From Sphagnum compactum (lineage: Eukaryota; Bryophyta; Sphagnopsida; Sphagnales), in contig OZ234500.1 in the NCBI GenBank assembly GCA_965153455.1, forward strand, positions 9,362,001 to 9,426,000: a DNA stretch of 64,000 bases, written 5' to 3'. Numbering within the stretch: the stretch's first letter is position 1; the number at the start of each line of letters is the position of its first letter. The position numbers and the translations under genes were made by a program. The notes below the pieces were generated by a model that was given only the letters and a program-made list of their open reading frames with translations, did not search any database and was not told the DNA's origin. Shown one piece after another: positions 45,922 to 58,900 of the stretch.

Positions 45922-47924
45922 AAGCTAGCTGCCTTGTTTCCCACTCTATTCATTCACAGCAATTGTAGGAGTCTCTTTCTTTTGGGGGAGCTCTTATTGC
46001 TTTAGAATACTTGTCTCATGTGTTTCTAAACAATTATTGTCTGGCATGAGAGGCAATTTCATATAAGACCTTTCTTTTAGTGTTGGTCTAGTTTTTCTTT
46101 TAAATTGGAATCTAGGGGGCTGGGAATTTGTGTCAGATTGACAAAGATTTTTCTCTACTAAAGAGACTGGGAGGTCTGACTGAGGACTGTATCACAGATT
46201 ATTAGCTTGTGGGACTTCCCATACCTCTTGTGAGGACATCAAGCTTTTAAGACTTAAAGATGTGATCAATATGCTACACAGATATGCTAGCATCCTTCAA
46301 TTTCCCTTTTTTGTGTCCTCTTCTTTAGCTCCCTCTCTTCTCTCAATCTCTTGGCTACCTTGAGTGTGGAGACTGTCATTGAGTGCCTCTCCTGTGTTTC
46401 TCCTGAGTGGTCATGTTATATCGAATAGAATGCAGGCATATTGGCCTCTTTCACAGCCACCTACAGGTTGGCACAGTCCACACATACCTTGGCTGCCAGC
46501 TTTCTTAGCAGCTCAATGGCTTTTGGCATCAGATGAGAGAACTGTGTCAGGTACTTTTCCTTTCTCTCTCCGCACCTGGAACTATAATGAACCTTTCAGC
46601 TTCTAGGGTGCTTGTTCTCCTTTGTGCTTTGAAATGGTTTTGCAAGAAAGTGTTCCTGCTGGTGTCTTCCTTTATATCTCCTTGTCGGATTTTAAAGGTA
46701 CTGTTTGCATAGGGATATTTCAACAAGTATATAAGTCTTTCTTGAATTTGGAATAAAAGTTCCCATGATCTTATTTCTTCACACAACAAAAACTTTGAAA
46801 TTGATGACCATATCCATCATGAAATGCATGCATCCCACTTGGTAGTATATTACTTATCATCACATAAACACCATATATCATTAAACCTTAATTTTGTTCT
46901 TTAACATGTTCTTTTCAAGGAACTACACAGCAAATTAGAAACATCCTTCATCAGCTAAACAAAACTGCTCATACAGTATACTTATCCAAAGTAAATCACA
47001 ACAGATGCCATTATACAGGCAAAGTGCTAGTTGGAATATTGCAATTGTATTCATTCAATAAATGCAGTGTTTTTTTTTCCAACAAATTTGGACCAAGAAA
47101 TTGGGAAATTTTTATAATTTTTTGTTTTCCAAGTGTAAATTTAAGTAATTTTGCTGATTCTTTGGAAAAAATTAGCCAAATCTTGGATATTGAAAAATTG
47201 AAGCAGAAAACCCTAATTAGATGGATTTGAAGTTTTAGTTGCAAAATTCATTCCTACAAAAGTAAACAAAATTCAATCAAATATATCACAGACTAATGTA
47301 CAAACTTCTATTATTCTCATCAAGTTGTAATGAAAACTGTTCTTCAAACAATTTTGGAAATCGGAACTCTTCTTATTAGTGACTTCACTGCAAACTTTTG
47401 GACGAATGAAAATTCAGGTGCACTGGAATAATCAGAGTGCACAGAAATCACAATACATGGATCCAAAATTGATTATATATGGTCATATTTCCAACATGAA
47501 AAGTGCAAATCCAAGACCGCCAGTGTAAATTGGAAGGATCATGCACCTATTTGCCATGGCACTAAAATTATTGAACTCTACCAGTAATTTAAACATTCCA
47601 ATATAATGACACTATAATTATTTTGTCAATGTGCATTTAACATCTTCATCTTTGTAGGTGAACGTAGATCCATGATGCTCCATGTTCTGGCTTGACACTC
47701 CAAAACCTCAGATTTGAAGCCATCTTCATCGTAAGGAATGAACTGCTGGTTGTATTGTCTCAAGACACACCGCCGGGGGTGGCATTTGACAGCCATAGTT
47801 TCTCATCAACCTGTGCAGAGGTTTCCCTTAAATACATTTTGCCTATGTTGCTTTGACAAGAAACTTAGGCATCACATGCAGCAGTCTCCAGTACAGCTGC
47901 TTGGTCCCAAAATGAATACTTTTT
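45922..47924. other. Intergenic region between convergent UBP and AGT2 genes
   Basis: Should hold both 3' UTRs. AT-rich stretches (47,040-47,200) could carry polyadenylation signals, but none can be assigned. No further gene seen. Confidence 0.5.
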
Positions 47925-50726
47925 TCATAGCTTTGACATTACATGATCCATTGCATCCACAAGAAAATCTGCAATACAAACACATAATCAATCCACTAGC
48001 AACCTTCTAGTTGACCCAACAGGCAATCCATCCCTGCAAGGGTCCATAAATTGCTTGCTGTTGATTCTAGCACATTTTTTGGTGGTCCTATGCAATTTGA
48101 CACCACAAATCTAGCGGGGAAAGAGGAGAGAGTGATATGGAAAATAGGAGATGAATCACCAGCATCTTGCATGGAGAAACACATTGGTGGCTTGATTCTG
48201 AAAACATTGCTGTAAAGGCCTCCTTTTCCCACCAGCACTCCAAGGTCTGCAATTGAAGGGAGCATTAGTTAATTCACTGCCTGCTGCATCCTCCCAGCTT
48301 AACCTTATAGTTGAACATGATGAGTGGGTGGCACATTTATACCCTTCAAGTGCTCCATGAGAAGAGCAGCCTCTGCCTTTGCCGGTGTCTTTGCTTGCCT
48401 GTCAGTGACTAGCTCAACTCCCAGCATGAGACCCCTTCCCCGCACATTCCCTATCACTGCACAAACATGTGTCACAAAAAAATTAGACAACAACGAATTC
48501 TAGTCCCCTCTGAACACAATCCACACACTTGAGGATAGACAGATACATAAGTCTCTGCCTTGAAGCCAACAACCCTGCAAAATCTCCACTGCAATCAAGA
48601 GAAAATGATGTATATAGCTTTGTGATAAACTTTCCAGGGCATTGAAGGTCAGAGACAGAAACAAGACAGAAATGCAAATATACAAGCATGCTTATCCTGA
48701 AGTGCTCGAAGGCGGTGCAGAAGGTGGTTGCCAACAGATGCACAGTGCTGCTGCCGCTGTTCACTGTCAAGCACCTTAAGCACAGCATGACCAGCAGCTG
48801 AGCACATGGGATTTCCACCATATGTGTTGAAGTGCAAACGCTGTGCCATCACAGCTGCAATCTCTGGTGTTGTCACCACTGCTGCCAATGGCAGGCCATT
48901 ACCAATCCCCTGCCAAGCCATCACAAGCAGGTCTCAGCAGTAAGGGCCATTGTACCCACCATAAGGATCCCTCTCAAACAAAAATTCATGGGGAAAAATG
49001 CAAGAGGAAAGCAGAGTGAAGGACCTTAGCCAGAGTTACAATGTCAGGAGTAACACCCTGAGTTTGAAATCCCCAAAAGTGACTGCCTGTGCGCCCAAAA
49101 CCTGTTTGCACCTCATCCGCAATGCAGAGCCCTCCAGCCTTTCTTACACTATCATATGCAGCTGGCAAATATCCAGGCGCAAGCTCCACTGCTCCACCTA
49201 CCCCCTGTCACACAGCCTTTTCTTTCAGATCCTCTATCTTCCTGCTGCAACTCATAATCCTCCCAGGTTCAATATAGGACGCAATAATTAAGTATACCCC
49301 ACCCTCAAGTTGATTCAAGCTGAATCACGGTGTTCCTTTACAGTGAATCATCTGCACTACAGCAAAGGAATGTAGGACCTGGATAGTTTCATGAAAGAAG
49401 CCAGCAATCCGACCAGGTGTTGCTGACTCCACGAGGTTGGCAAGGTCATTTGCATACAAGTTTCCATCAGCACCAAATGGACCTCTGTATGGATCTGGAT
49501 TTAATACATGATGTACTCCAAATCCCTGGCACAGTTAACGCAAGCACATATCCTCTTAGATCCCCTCTCTGCTCATCTGGGAGTTGTCAATCAACAAATT
49601 TCTTCAATCCAACTGGGTTTTCAATACTCACTTTGCTTGTCTTTTGGTCCTTCTCAGACACACAACTCTGATCGCAAACCAGAGACTCTGAGCATGAGAA
49701 TGATGAGGCAAAAGGCGATAAACAATCCTTAGGTTTGCAGGAGACAAAAGGGTAGGGCTCACCTGGGCAACATTGTACTTCCAGGTGCTGTGGGCAGTGA
49801 GGCCCATGGTGGCAGGGCTCATGCCATGGTAGGCATTTCGCAGGGCGACAACATCAAAGCTCCCCGTGTAGAGGCGTGCCATCATCATAGCCATGTCATT
49901 TGCCTCAGAACCCGAATTGACAAAATAAACAACCTGTCCCAGCCCTCCTTCATCTGCTCACTTTCACAGTTTCGTGATATACTTAACAAAAGACAACAAC
50001 CCAATTGAAGTTTTAGCCTGCAAAAAAACACAGCTCTCATTTGCATTGCATACATACATTCATACATACAATCACGATGCTCCTGACCTTAAGATTGCCA
50101 GGCATCCGCTGGGCCAAAGCCTCTGCGTACTCGGCTATGGCATGGTGGAGGTAAATGGTAGTAGTGTGTTGCAGAAGCCTGGTCTGCTGCACCACTGCAT
50201 CAACAACAGTGGGGTGACAGTGTCCCACTGACACTGTCACAATGCCTGCAAATGCATCCAGATATCGCCGCCCATTTTCATCATACAAGTACTGCATTTT
50301 CCCCTCCACTATGTTCAACTGCAATCACCATGTCCAACACCAACACAAGCAAATTAGAGAGACAGAGACACAGTCTCACACACTTATACACACAGCTGCT
50401 AGATCCAATTCAAGCAAACAGGGAAAGAAATCGAGGGGGGGGGATGGACTCGCATGCTTCTTGTAGTAGAGGAACATCGCTGGATTGAGAAACTTCTTCC
50501 GCTTGGCCAGAATTTCATCTGCTCTAGGGCCTGTGTAAGGTTGGGGGGTGTGGTCGAAGGGCGGCATTTGGGGAGGCGCAGCTGCAGTGGATGATGGTGA
50601 GCTCTCCTCCACCGCCAGAGACAGACGTCGAGTCAGAAGAGCTGGTGATGATAGCATCATCATCGAGTTGGGTGCTAACCATCGCCGCACATACTTCACA
50701 ATCCCACCCATCTCTCTCCGTCTCAC
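47925..50726 (-). CDS. AGT2: Alanine:glyoxylate aminotransferase 2 homologue, mitochondrial, nine exons
   Basis: Exons on the minus strand: 50,726-50,454, 50,318-50,088, 49,933-49,763, 49,525-49,379, 49,204-49,025, 48,909-48,684, 48,456-48,343, 48,246-48,160 and 47,968-47,925. All join in phase to 490 aa, or 485 if the second ATG (50,711) is used. Motifs are [43 protein letters not shown] and TLAK/GIGNG, where the Lys at the exon 5 end binds PLP. The end is MDHVMSKL. This is a class III PLP aminotransferase transferring amino groups from alanine to glyoxylate. Plant homologues include AGT2, AGT3 and PYD4 (pyrimidine breakdown). The basic, Ser/Arg-rich N-terminus fits a mitochondrial presequence. 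Intron 1 starts GCGAGT (GC-AG type). The length is as usual (about 476 aa), with no lesions. Confidence 0.95.
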
Positions 50727-52235
50727 GCAGATTGCAGGCGAAAAAAAAAGTTCACCAATACTTCGGAAAACAAAGACCGACCCAACCCAAAAAGAAACGA
50801 CAATCTCTCTCTCTCTCTTTCTGTGTCTCCCCTGTCTCTATGCGTGCGTGCGTGCGTCTCTCTCTCGCGCACACACAAGCAAAACCATACCCACGATGAC
50901 AAGGTTTTGATGTCACACTGTTCCTGTCATGCTCTCTTTGTAATTGCCGAGTCGTCAACGAATCGCCGCCACGTACCGCAGCTAAGAAAAGTGCGCAATC
51001 TCTTCATGCGCAGACGGGGTGGGGGCGGAGGGGGGCAACTGTGCGCTTGTGGTTTTATGATTTTTCCCAGAGAACTGTCTGATAGTAGGGTATAATCATC
51101 CATCACCAAACACTCACGAGTGAGTGAACACCCAGGTAGTTGAGAAGATGGTTTGTTAGGACACATCGTCCAGCTGGTCTTCATTCAATGATACCTTATA
51201 ATCAAACGACCAGTTCTTAAAACTTGTGATTCAGATTTTTAAACCTTCTTTGCATCAGTGGGTGCAACAAAACAGCCCCTTCACAAACTCAGTAAATCAA
51301 CAAAATACTGCCATGACACCAAACAGTCTTGAAGTTCACTTCAAGCTTAACCTGCTTAATAAGTGTGTGCTTATATAGAGCATGTCAGGCAGTCATGATG
51401 ACTTCTGTGGTAGAAGTCCAAGCTTAAAGATGGGGTTTTCGTGTTCATCAAGGGATTTCGAAGCTCCCTTATGCTAAAATATTTCACTCGTTCATTTGTG
51501 CTTTTGTTTTTGGCATTGGGTAATCACTCCTACAATCAATAATTTTGACTGTTGGGCATGTGCACTGCCTATTTTCCACTTTTTGAAAGGCAAATCATAC
51601 TTGCATGTGTTCATTGGGAACATGGGGGGTTGGTTTGAAGTTCACATCATTTGGTAATATGAGGGATATTGTTTGCATATGAAGTCTAGCATGTTCAATT
51701 AACGTTATTTAAAAAATAACCTTCTTGTTGGGCTTCTCTTTCATTTTGAATTATTTTTTCATCCTTAAATGTAGCCCATTGATGGAAGAAGATGCCAGTT
51801 TCTTGTCACCTTTCTTTTCTTTTCAGCGTCTGAACCCACAACCCCAATTCAGGTGTACTCTGGCTCCTCCTGCAGAAAAGAAACAGCAGATCATCATCAG
51901 CTTCTGGTGCACAAACAAAACTTTGTTCTGTTTCAAGATCTTTGTGCAATGAGTGTCTTGTTCTTTTCTTTGAGGATTTTATGTGCTGTTTTTTTGTTGG
52001 AAAGTGGCCCCAGATATGTGTCACTCTCAAGTCAGAGGCAGCCACAATGGTGGCAAATACCAATTGTTGCTGGAATCTGATTCAAGATACAACTGATAGA
52101 GTCACACAGAGAGACAGAGAGGAAAAAAGGTAATCGGAGGCAGAAATATGCAACCAGGGAGATAGAAACTTGTCAGCTCTAGTGTGCAAGTCAATGATGT
52201 GCCTTAAATTTTGCAGTGCTTTGTTTTACAGAAGG
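50727..52235 (-). promoter_or_regulatory. Upstream region of AGT2
   Basis: A TC/TG-rich microsatellite stretch (CTCTCTCTCT, GTGCGTGCGTGCG, CTCTCTCGCGCACACAC) at 50,800-50,875 lies just upstream of the start, where plant 5' leaders often have CT runs. A CG-rich patch follows to about 51,050. Beyond that the sequence is AT-rich without recognised genes. Confidence 0.4.
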
Positions 52236-52239
52236 TGCA

Positions 52240-52400
52240 TCTCTGATTCCAAGGGAAACAAAGCAAACAAGTTTGTGATGCTATCTGTCTCCAAATCCAG
52301 AAGACCGCAACAAGTTCATGATGCGGTCTGCCCCAAATCCAAAGGAAACCCAACAAGTTTGTGATGCAGTTTGTCTCCAAATCCAAAGGAAACCCAACAT
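52240..52400. repeat. 43-bp tandem repeat, about 3.5 copies
   Basis: Units start at 52,267, 52,309 and 52,352 (AACAAGTTTGTGATGC...CCAAATCCAAAGGAAACCC). A partial unit lies before them. Confidence 0.85.
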
Positions 52401-54849
52401 GATCCTGTTTAGCAGATTCTATGATGTTCACTGACTACATGGAATGCTTTTCAATGTGTGAGAAGAGTTTTGTCACCATAGTATCTGGGTTGAGCTCCAC
52501 ATAAAATTGTGTGAACTGCAAAAGTGGGTCTCCATCCAAGCTGCAGCACTTTTCCATATGACTCGTTAGTTCTGGTTCTATCCACATAATAGTGGGAACC
52601 AACAAGTATTGTCACTGGAGAATCACATCTGGGAAGGCTTAACTAGTGCAGCAAAAGCAAAAATCATAGCAGCTGTAATTGACTTTTCTAGGGTATACCA
52701 GTTCAGTGAAAACACTAAAAGAATTGTAGGAGAGAGATGCTCTTCTGCACATTCCAGGATCCTCCATGCTCCTCCTTCTACACAACTGGATTCAGGGACA
52801 AAGCTACAAATGGAGTATCTAATGAAGACAGGTATAATCAGTGTTTGTTAGGCCAATAATGTGACAAACTGGTCTTGTATCTGTCATGTTTCTACGCGAC
52901 CCACATAACATTCATATACATAGCACTGCAACATGCAAACATCATCTTCCCTAACACAGTGGTGCCCTACCAAAAGTATGGTAGCCACATAGTTCTTGCC
53001 CTTGCCCAGTTTTTTCAACTGCAGAGCCCTAATATACTGGCAGAAGAGATGTGGGGATATTGTACCTTTTGGGCCTGAATATTCTGTTGTGAGGGATGCT
53101 CGATATGCATTATGTCACTCACAAAGCACTGATCAGGAACAGTGCTGCAACAACAGAAACTGATGCTGTGCTCCCACAGTCAGACCTGGCAATATAGGCT
53201 GCTCCTTGTAGATGACTTCTGCACGGCTGTCCTTGGATGCTCCCAAGGACTCAGTTGTATCAGTTCATAAGTAGGGCAGCTGCTGTAGAAATAGTTTGCT
53301 TTCCATCCCATGAGCCTGGAAAATATAACTGACAGGTGCTTCTGAAATGGCCTGAACACCAGTTTCCACAGTGGCAATACAAACTGCATAGGAGGCAAAG
53401 GTGATTGCTTCTGCCCAAATTTAGCAAATGATACAAATGCCAAAACAGGCTTCAGAAAGCTCAGAGCAGTTGTCCAGAATGTTCCACTAAAATGTATGAA
53501 AAAGTTCCATCTCCTCCTTGATACAGTGGAGTGGAGGTCACATGAAATGAATGCATGGATTTTTACTTTCACTTACAGGCAGTCTTCATCTAATAGGAGA
53601 GGCTCTACACAAGCATGTGGCAGCACTTGGTGCTTGCCACAAATAGAAGCCCAGCAAACAACACACATACCAGTGAAGAGACCATGCTCTGTTGTGTTGC
53701 ATGTGACCATCTGTTGCGGAGGTGGGTGAGAGATCCATCACCACCATCATGCTGTACCCATCAAAGGGCACATTTCTATGAACAGTATGTGTGAAACTAA
53801 CTTACTTCTTTACATGTTGCAAGTCTGTGCAAAGAATCATCTAATGGCCCATACAGTACCGAACACCGATCCAACGAGAGTCTATGCCTTTACACTACCA
53901 ACCTGACTGTGCCTGTCAGACTTTCCTTGCAGTTATACTGTGTAGGCACATTCCATCTGTGCTCTACAGCTTTCTCAGTACCAAAGTTGCCATACAGTGC
54001 TCCAATTCTCCTGCCACACAAAAACACCATCCAGGAACTACTCAGTAGCTTACCCTTCAAGGAGCAGGGGTTCACACACTGATAAGTTGCAACATGAAAG
54101 GAACCCATACCTACAACAGATAGGTGAAACTGGAAATCTGAGTTTATAGTTACACAACCGTGTCTCTATCAATTAAGCTACTCCTACTCCACTGTCCTAA
54201 AGCAGAACCTGCAGCAGCAACAAGCACAGGTGGCCAATTAACATCCTGGGCATCCCAAAAATGCATCTACTTTTGATGAACTCTTGTGATAATTGTGAAA
54301 GGTCAAATTTGCTATGCTGATGAAATATAATAATCAATTGCAGAGAAAACTCAACAAAAGAAATTTGAAGATAACCATTGTTTCAGTTCTGGCCAGACCA
54401 ACAAACACAACAAGAATGAGTGCAGTCATAACCTTGTGAGTGTCAATCAAAGTAAAAGACCATCACCTCCATCATGATTTGCAATGACTATCTGACATTA
54501 CTCCCCACTGACATCATCATCTCCTGAAAACGGGTGTAGATGAGTACATGAAAATCTGCTCAAAACTCAGAAGAAACCATCATGCAGAAACCTGCATCCT
54601 GAGTTTATGACTCATTCCCAGAAGCAACAGGAAGAATTCCAAAAGCTGACAACTGTCCTCATTTTAAGCATAACAAGCTTGTGAAGTTACAATTTTAGCT
54701 TAGTCATGTACAAAGCATATAAACCTAACAAATAGAAAGGCTGGCATTGAAGGTAGTGATTGGGGCATCCTGCATGCTGAACACATCCATTACCACTGTT
54801 CATCATGCTGATGAAAATGTGAGTTGATGAAAGAGAGGGAGTACAGTAC
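52401..54849. other. Unidentified gene-like sequence
   Basis: 52,600-52,840 (plus strand) is open and ends at a GTATAA donor-like site (KAKIIAAVIDFSRVYQFSEN). 52,930-53,080 is open (VVPYQKYGSHIVLALAQFF). 53,180-53,572 (minus strand) is open for 130 codons. I recognise no family, and the pieces do not connect. They may be gene fragments like those at 17-23 kb. Confidence 0.3.
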
Positions 54850-57800
54850 CTAAATATGGAGTGATGCAATGTCTTTGAAGAGGGGCAAAGAAGGGGCAGT
54901 TGATGGATCAGACGCTGATGCCAAGCCTTGCAACATCTTGATGACCTCAACTGTATCATCCAGGTAGTATTGGCCTTGCTTGGTTTTTGCCCAACTGTAC
55001 ATGCAAACACTTCAGCGCTAGGGGCATCATTCATCAGGGACTTGATGCTCTCAAACATGCCCTCATCTGACCTGTCATCTCCAACACATAAGATCAAATC
55101 TGGCCATGTGCGATGCTCTCTCTCCATCGTTATGAGTAGTTTCTCCACCACTACTCCTTTGCTCACTCCCTGCCAATTTATGCATACAAGCTCATCAGTT
55201 TAATGCAAAACCCAGTAGTAGCTCATTCTACCAGTACATATCAAACTACCCAAAAGATGGATGAGATGACTTCAATGCCACAAAACTCCTCAATGATAGC
55301 ACAGATATGGATGGCCCAAGCCACCCAAATTTATTGAAGGAAAGCTTGGCAAATCAGGGTGGTTGTGAATTGCCAATGTCCACACCCATCAAATGCTAAT
55401 AATGGTCATGCCCCAGGACACACTGCATCATACCTGTGGCATGACTTCTACAATTTGAGCACCACTCTTAACAGTGACAGGTTCATCTGCCAGCACACTC
55501 TCAAGGTGGTTTTGCAACTCTTTGGCATGCCATGACCCAAAATCTGGGTCAGCAAACCGATGGTGCCACGCCAGTGCACTCTCTTTGTATTCAATGTACG
55601 AGCCATCAGTGCTCTCTGTATATAGCTGCATTACAGGCTCAGCCACCAGCTTCCATTCAAAAGTCATGACTGGCATATCCCACTCCATTGCACTATGCCT
55701 GTCCCATTCTGACATACTCTGCCACTTGCATGTAGCCCACTCCAAGTCTCTTTGCCACCTGCATATGCCCGCACAAGTTCCACTCATTTCACCACCATCC
55801 ACATTTTCTAACAAAAAGTCTCAAAAAGATAGGACCATCTTAGTTTTACAAGGATGTCTACTCTGCTGGATGTGCCCATTGACAACCTAGCTTCCCATAC
55901 AAAGGAAATCATGTATGCATGCATGGCATGTGCCTTACCTAAAAAACCTGTAAAAGAATCCATGCTCTGCTGCAAGGCCAAGCTTCTCACAGAGTGAGAA
56001 CCACTCAGCCAGTTTGCTGCAAGGGCGCCCACTCACAATGAACACCAAATTCTTTGGATCACTGCAAAGAGTGTTCAGGAGGGACAGGACCTCTTGGCTA
56101 GGACTCTCTTTGTGTGATGTAGGCATCATGGTGCCGTCATAATCCAGAAGAATTGCTCGGCTGCTGCTTTTCTTGTAAGCTGCCACTGAAGCTTCTTGAA
56201 GCTTGGATCCAAGGCTACCACATGAAAGCTGAGCCCAAAACCAATCCCATAACAATGCCACCGGGTATGATCATGGCAAGTCCTCTCAAGATCAAATGTA
56301 AAGCTTTTGGCCCAGTAGGCAACATCATGTGTGCTTATGTATTTGTAGTGCTTCTCATGCCGTATTTGCCACTCATTCTCTTTCATAGTGATGGCATTAT
56401 ACATGGCTTCTGCCACCATATCTATGTTCCATGGGTTCACTTGTATTGCCCCACTGAGAGATGGAGAGCACCCAATAAACTCTGAGACAATTAACATACT
56501 CTTCTTCACAGGTGGGGATTCAGGGATCCTTCCTGCCATGACATCCAGATAAGATCCCCCCTCCCGACAAGCAATGTACTCATAAGGATTCAGATTCATT
56601 CCATCCCGCACGGCGGTCACCACACAACATTCAGCTATGGTGTAGAAGGCAATCCTCTCATACAGAGGCACATACCTTTCCAGCAACACAACTGGTTTGT
56701 AGTTCTCATTCCCAAACTCCTCATTGATTCTTTCAGCAACTGTATGTGCCTCATTTTGAGCCTCCTCTATGTCCTTGCCTTCGCCCCTAGCAGGATTTGC
56801 TATTTGAACCATCACCACCTTCCCCTTCCACTCCGGATGTTGCCTCAGCATTTCCTGAAGAGCCAGAAACTTGAGACTGATACCCTTAAAAATGTCCATG
56901 TCATCCACCACAAGCAAAACCGTCTTCCCCTTGAACTGCTCCTTGAGCTCCCCAATACACCACCTGGTATCAGCCAGCTTCAAGCTGGCATCAAACTGGC
57001 CCATGTGAATCCCCACAGGCATCATCTTGATCCCAACAGTGCCGCCATAGTATTCAAGACCAATGTACCCCCACTTGGACTCATACTCTAACCCCAGCAT
57101 CCAGCTACAACAAGACAGGAAGTGTCTCGCATAGTCGAAGGTATGAAAGCCAATCAAATCCACATTCAGCAGTGCCCACAAAATCTCATCCTGCACTGGT
57201 AGGGTTCTGTAAATCTCTGAAGATGGGAATGGACTGTGAAGGAAGAAGCCAAGCTTCACCTTGTTGAAGCGCTTACGCAGAAAAGTGGGAAGCACCATGA
57301 GATGGTAGTCATGCACCCAGACATAATCATCATCTGGGCTGATCACCTCCATGACTTTGTCGGAGAATATCTTGTTTACAGAGACATAGGCTTGTCAGTG
57401 CAGGTGGTTGCAGCGCCCGCCATGGACAGGGTTGAGAGGGACCAAGTAGTGGAAGAGGGGCCACAACATCTGCTTGCAAAAGCAACGATAGATCCTCAAG
57501 TCTTGGGGGAGGAAGGCAGGTACACAATTGAAATTCTTTAGAAGAGTTGCAGCTACTTCATCTTGCTCACCATCATCCACATCCTCCTTGAGACAGCCGA
57601 TGTAGATCACCTCCGTCTCCTCCGGCAGCCCGTCCTTGAGCTGCCACAGAAGCGAAGCCCTATCCCACTCGAAGCTCCAGCTCTTGCCATCCAGCCCATG
57701 GTTGGCGTTGAGCGGCAACATGTGCGCAACAATGAGCATCCGATTCTCTTCCGACGGCAACGAGGCCTCCGTGCTGACGCTTTCTTCCCGCTGCGTCGTC

Positions 57801-57960
57801 GACCTATCGTCATCTCGGCTCTCACTGCGGCATAAGCCGGGCGATGTCCCAACCCTCGTGATCCGCGCCCCACTCCTTCTAATCCCTCCCATCCCTGGCT
57901 CCGCCGAGATGGTCGCCTCCGCCATTAGATCCAGCAAGTGCTATACGACCTCGAAGTCAC
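54850..57960 (-). pseudogene. Class II trehalose-6-phosphate synthase (TPS/TPP two-domain), pseudogene with introns
   Basis: Exon 1 (to 55,948) holds the glucosyltransferase domain (VWVHDYHLMVLPTFLRKRF, FFLHSPFPSSEIYRTLPV, VRDGMNLNPYEYIACR) and the start of the phosphatase domain (ILLDYDGTMMP, FIVSGRP). Exon 2 is 55,758-55,434 (FEWKLVAEPVMQLYTE, SGAQIVEVMPQ). Exon 3 is 55,169-54,850 (GVSKGVVVEKLL, CVGDDRSDEGMFE, DIASLHI and TAG). Splice sites are intact. Lesions: the start reads GTG in the SRSYS context at 57,960; a 1-nt loss follows near 57,940; a TGG-to-TGA change occurs at 57,395-57,397 (LH*QAYVSVNKIF); the frame shifts near 56,195-56,205 where AAGCTTCA is doubled; and one base is lost near 54,970 before YYLDDT. 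Exon 2 also has about ten extra residues (WDRHSAMEWDM). Class II proteins are mostly regulatory; this one cannot be made. Confidence 0.9.
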
Positions 57961-58620
57961 TTCTATTATACTCTTCTCCGTCTCTTTACTATGTAGTAGT
58001 GCCCTGGTTCTCCCTTTCTTTCTTCCGTTCTTCGTCTCCTTCTCCTTCGTCTTCTTCTTCGCGCTTTCTTTCTCCGCTCCCTCCTCCTACTCTCGACTTC
58101 ACGCCTGGCTTGCATAGCTGACTAAATCGATTTTGCAATTCTCGCTCCACATAACGATTCAGCTAAACAATTCATTCCAACCTCCATGATTCCCTTAAAG
58201 CACCAACAGCAAGTCACTCCTGAACCTAAACCTTTTCTCTCTCCCTTCGGGAACACCTCACGATCAGGCACAAAAAGCGCCACAAAGCCAGACGAAACTC
58301 CTGCTGCTGCTGCTGCTCCTCCTCCACTTCGCTCTCTTCTTCTCGTTGTTCTTCTCTTCTTCTTCAACGGTCCGCACACTTTTTCCTTTCAAGCAAAACC
58401 AGGAGAGAAATAAAAACGAACACACTCTCGACAGCTAGACGACGGCATGAAGGCGGAAGGTTAGGAAAAATACAAGTCCGTGGCCATTTGGGAGCTCAGA
58501 AATCAGCGATGGCGCGACCTGAATCCGCTCACCCACACTTCACGCAGGAGTTGCATGATGGAGAGCAGCATTAACAACACAAGAGGCGCAGCAAAAGGAA
58601 CACAAAGGGCAGATACCATC
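57961..58620 (-). promoter_or_regulatory. Former 5' leader and promoter of the TPS gene
   Basis: CT-rich on the plus strand (GA-rich in gene sense), with a (CTG)n run near 58,300. An 85-codon minus-strand frame at 58,122-58,379 could be an upstream ORF, but its composition follows the GA/CTG repeats. GC falls abruptly past 58,620. Confidence 0.35.
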
Positions 58621-58900
58621 AATTATGTAATTAATTATAAATAACGAACTTATTTATAATTAGATATTTAATGAATATATTAGTACTATTATTTGAAAAC
58701 TTTAATTATATACAATTATAATATATCTAGCAAGATAAAATACAATAATTTCAATTATGGTTATTATTATTGTTATAAATACTTAATAATGATGATAAAT
58801 AAGTTTTCTTATTTGTTAGATATTTCTAAATGTTTAATATTTAGTATAGCTAGTAGGTGGATTAGGTTTAGTATAGCATAATTAATGAGTAGGGTAGACA
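58621..58900. other. Very AT-rich block
   Basis: Mostly A/T with TAATTA and ATTAT words. No gene; border between the TPS remnant and the repeat region. Confidence 0.5.

Noticed and set aside
57395-57397. The TGA in TPS as selenocysteine or programmed readthrough
   Set aside because: The position is Trp in the family, and the gene has other frame lesions and a lost start, so pseudogene decay is simpler.
58122-58379. 85-codon minus-strand ORF as a gene or uORF
   Set aside because: It is driven by GA and CTG repeats; no evidence of coding use.
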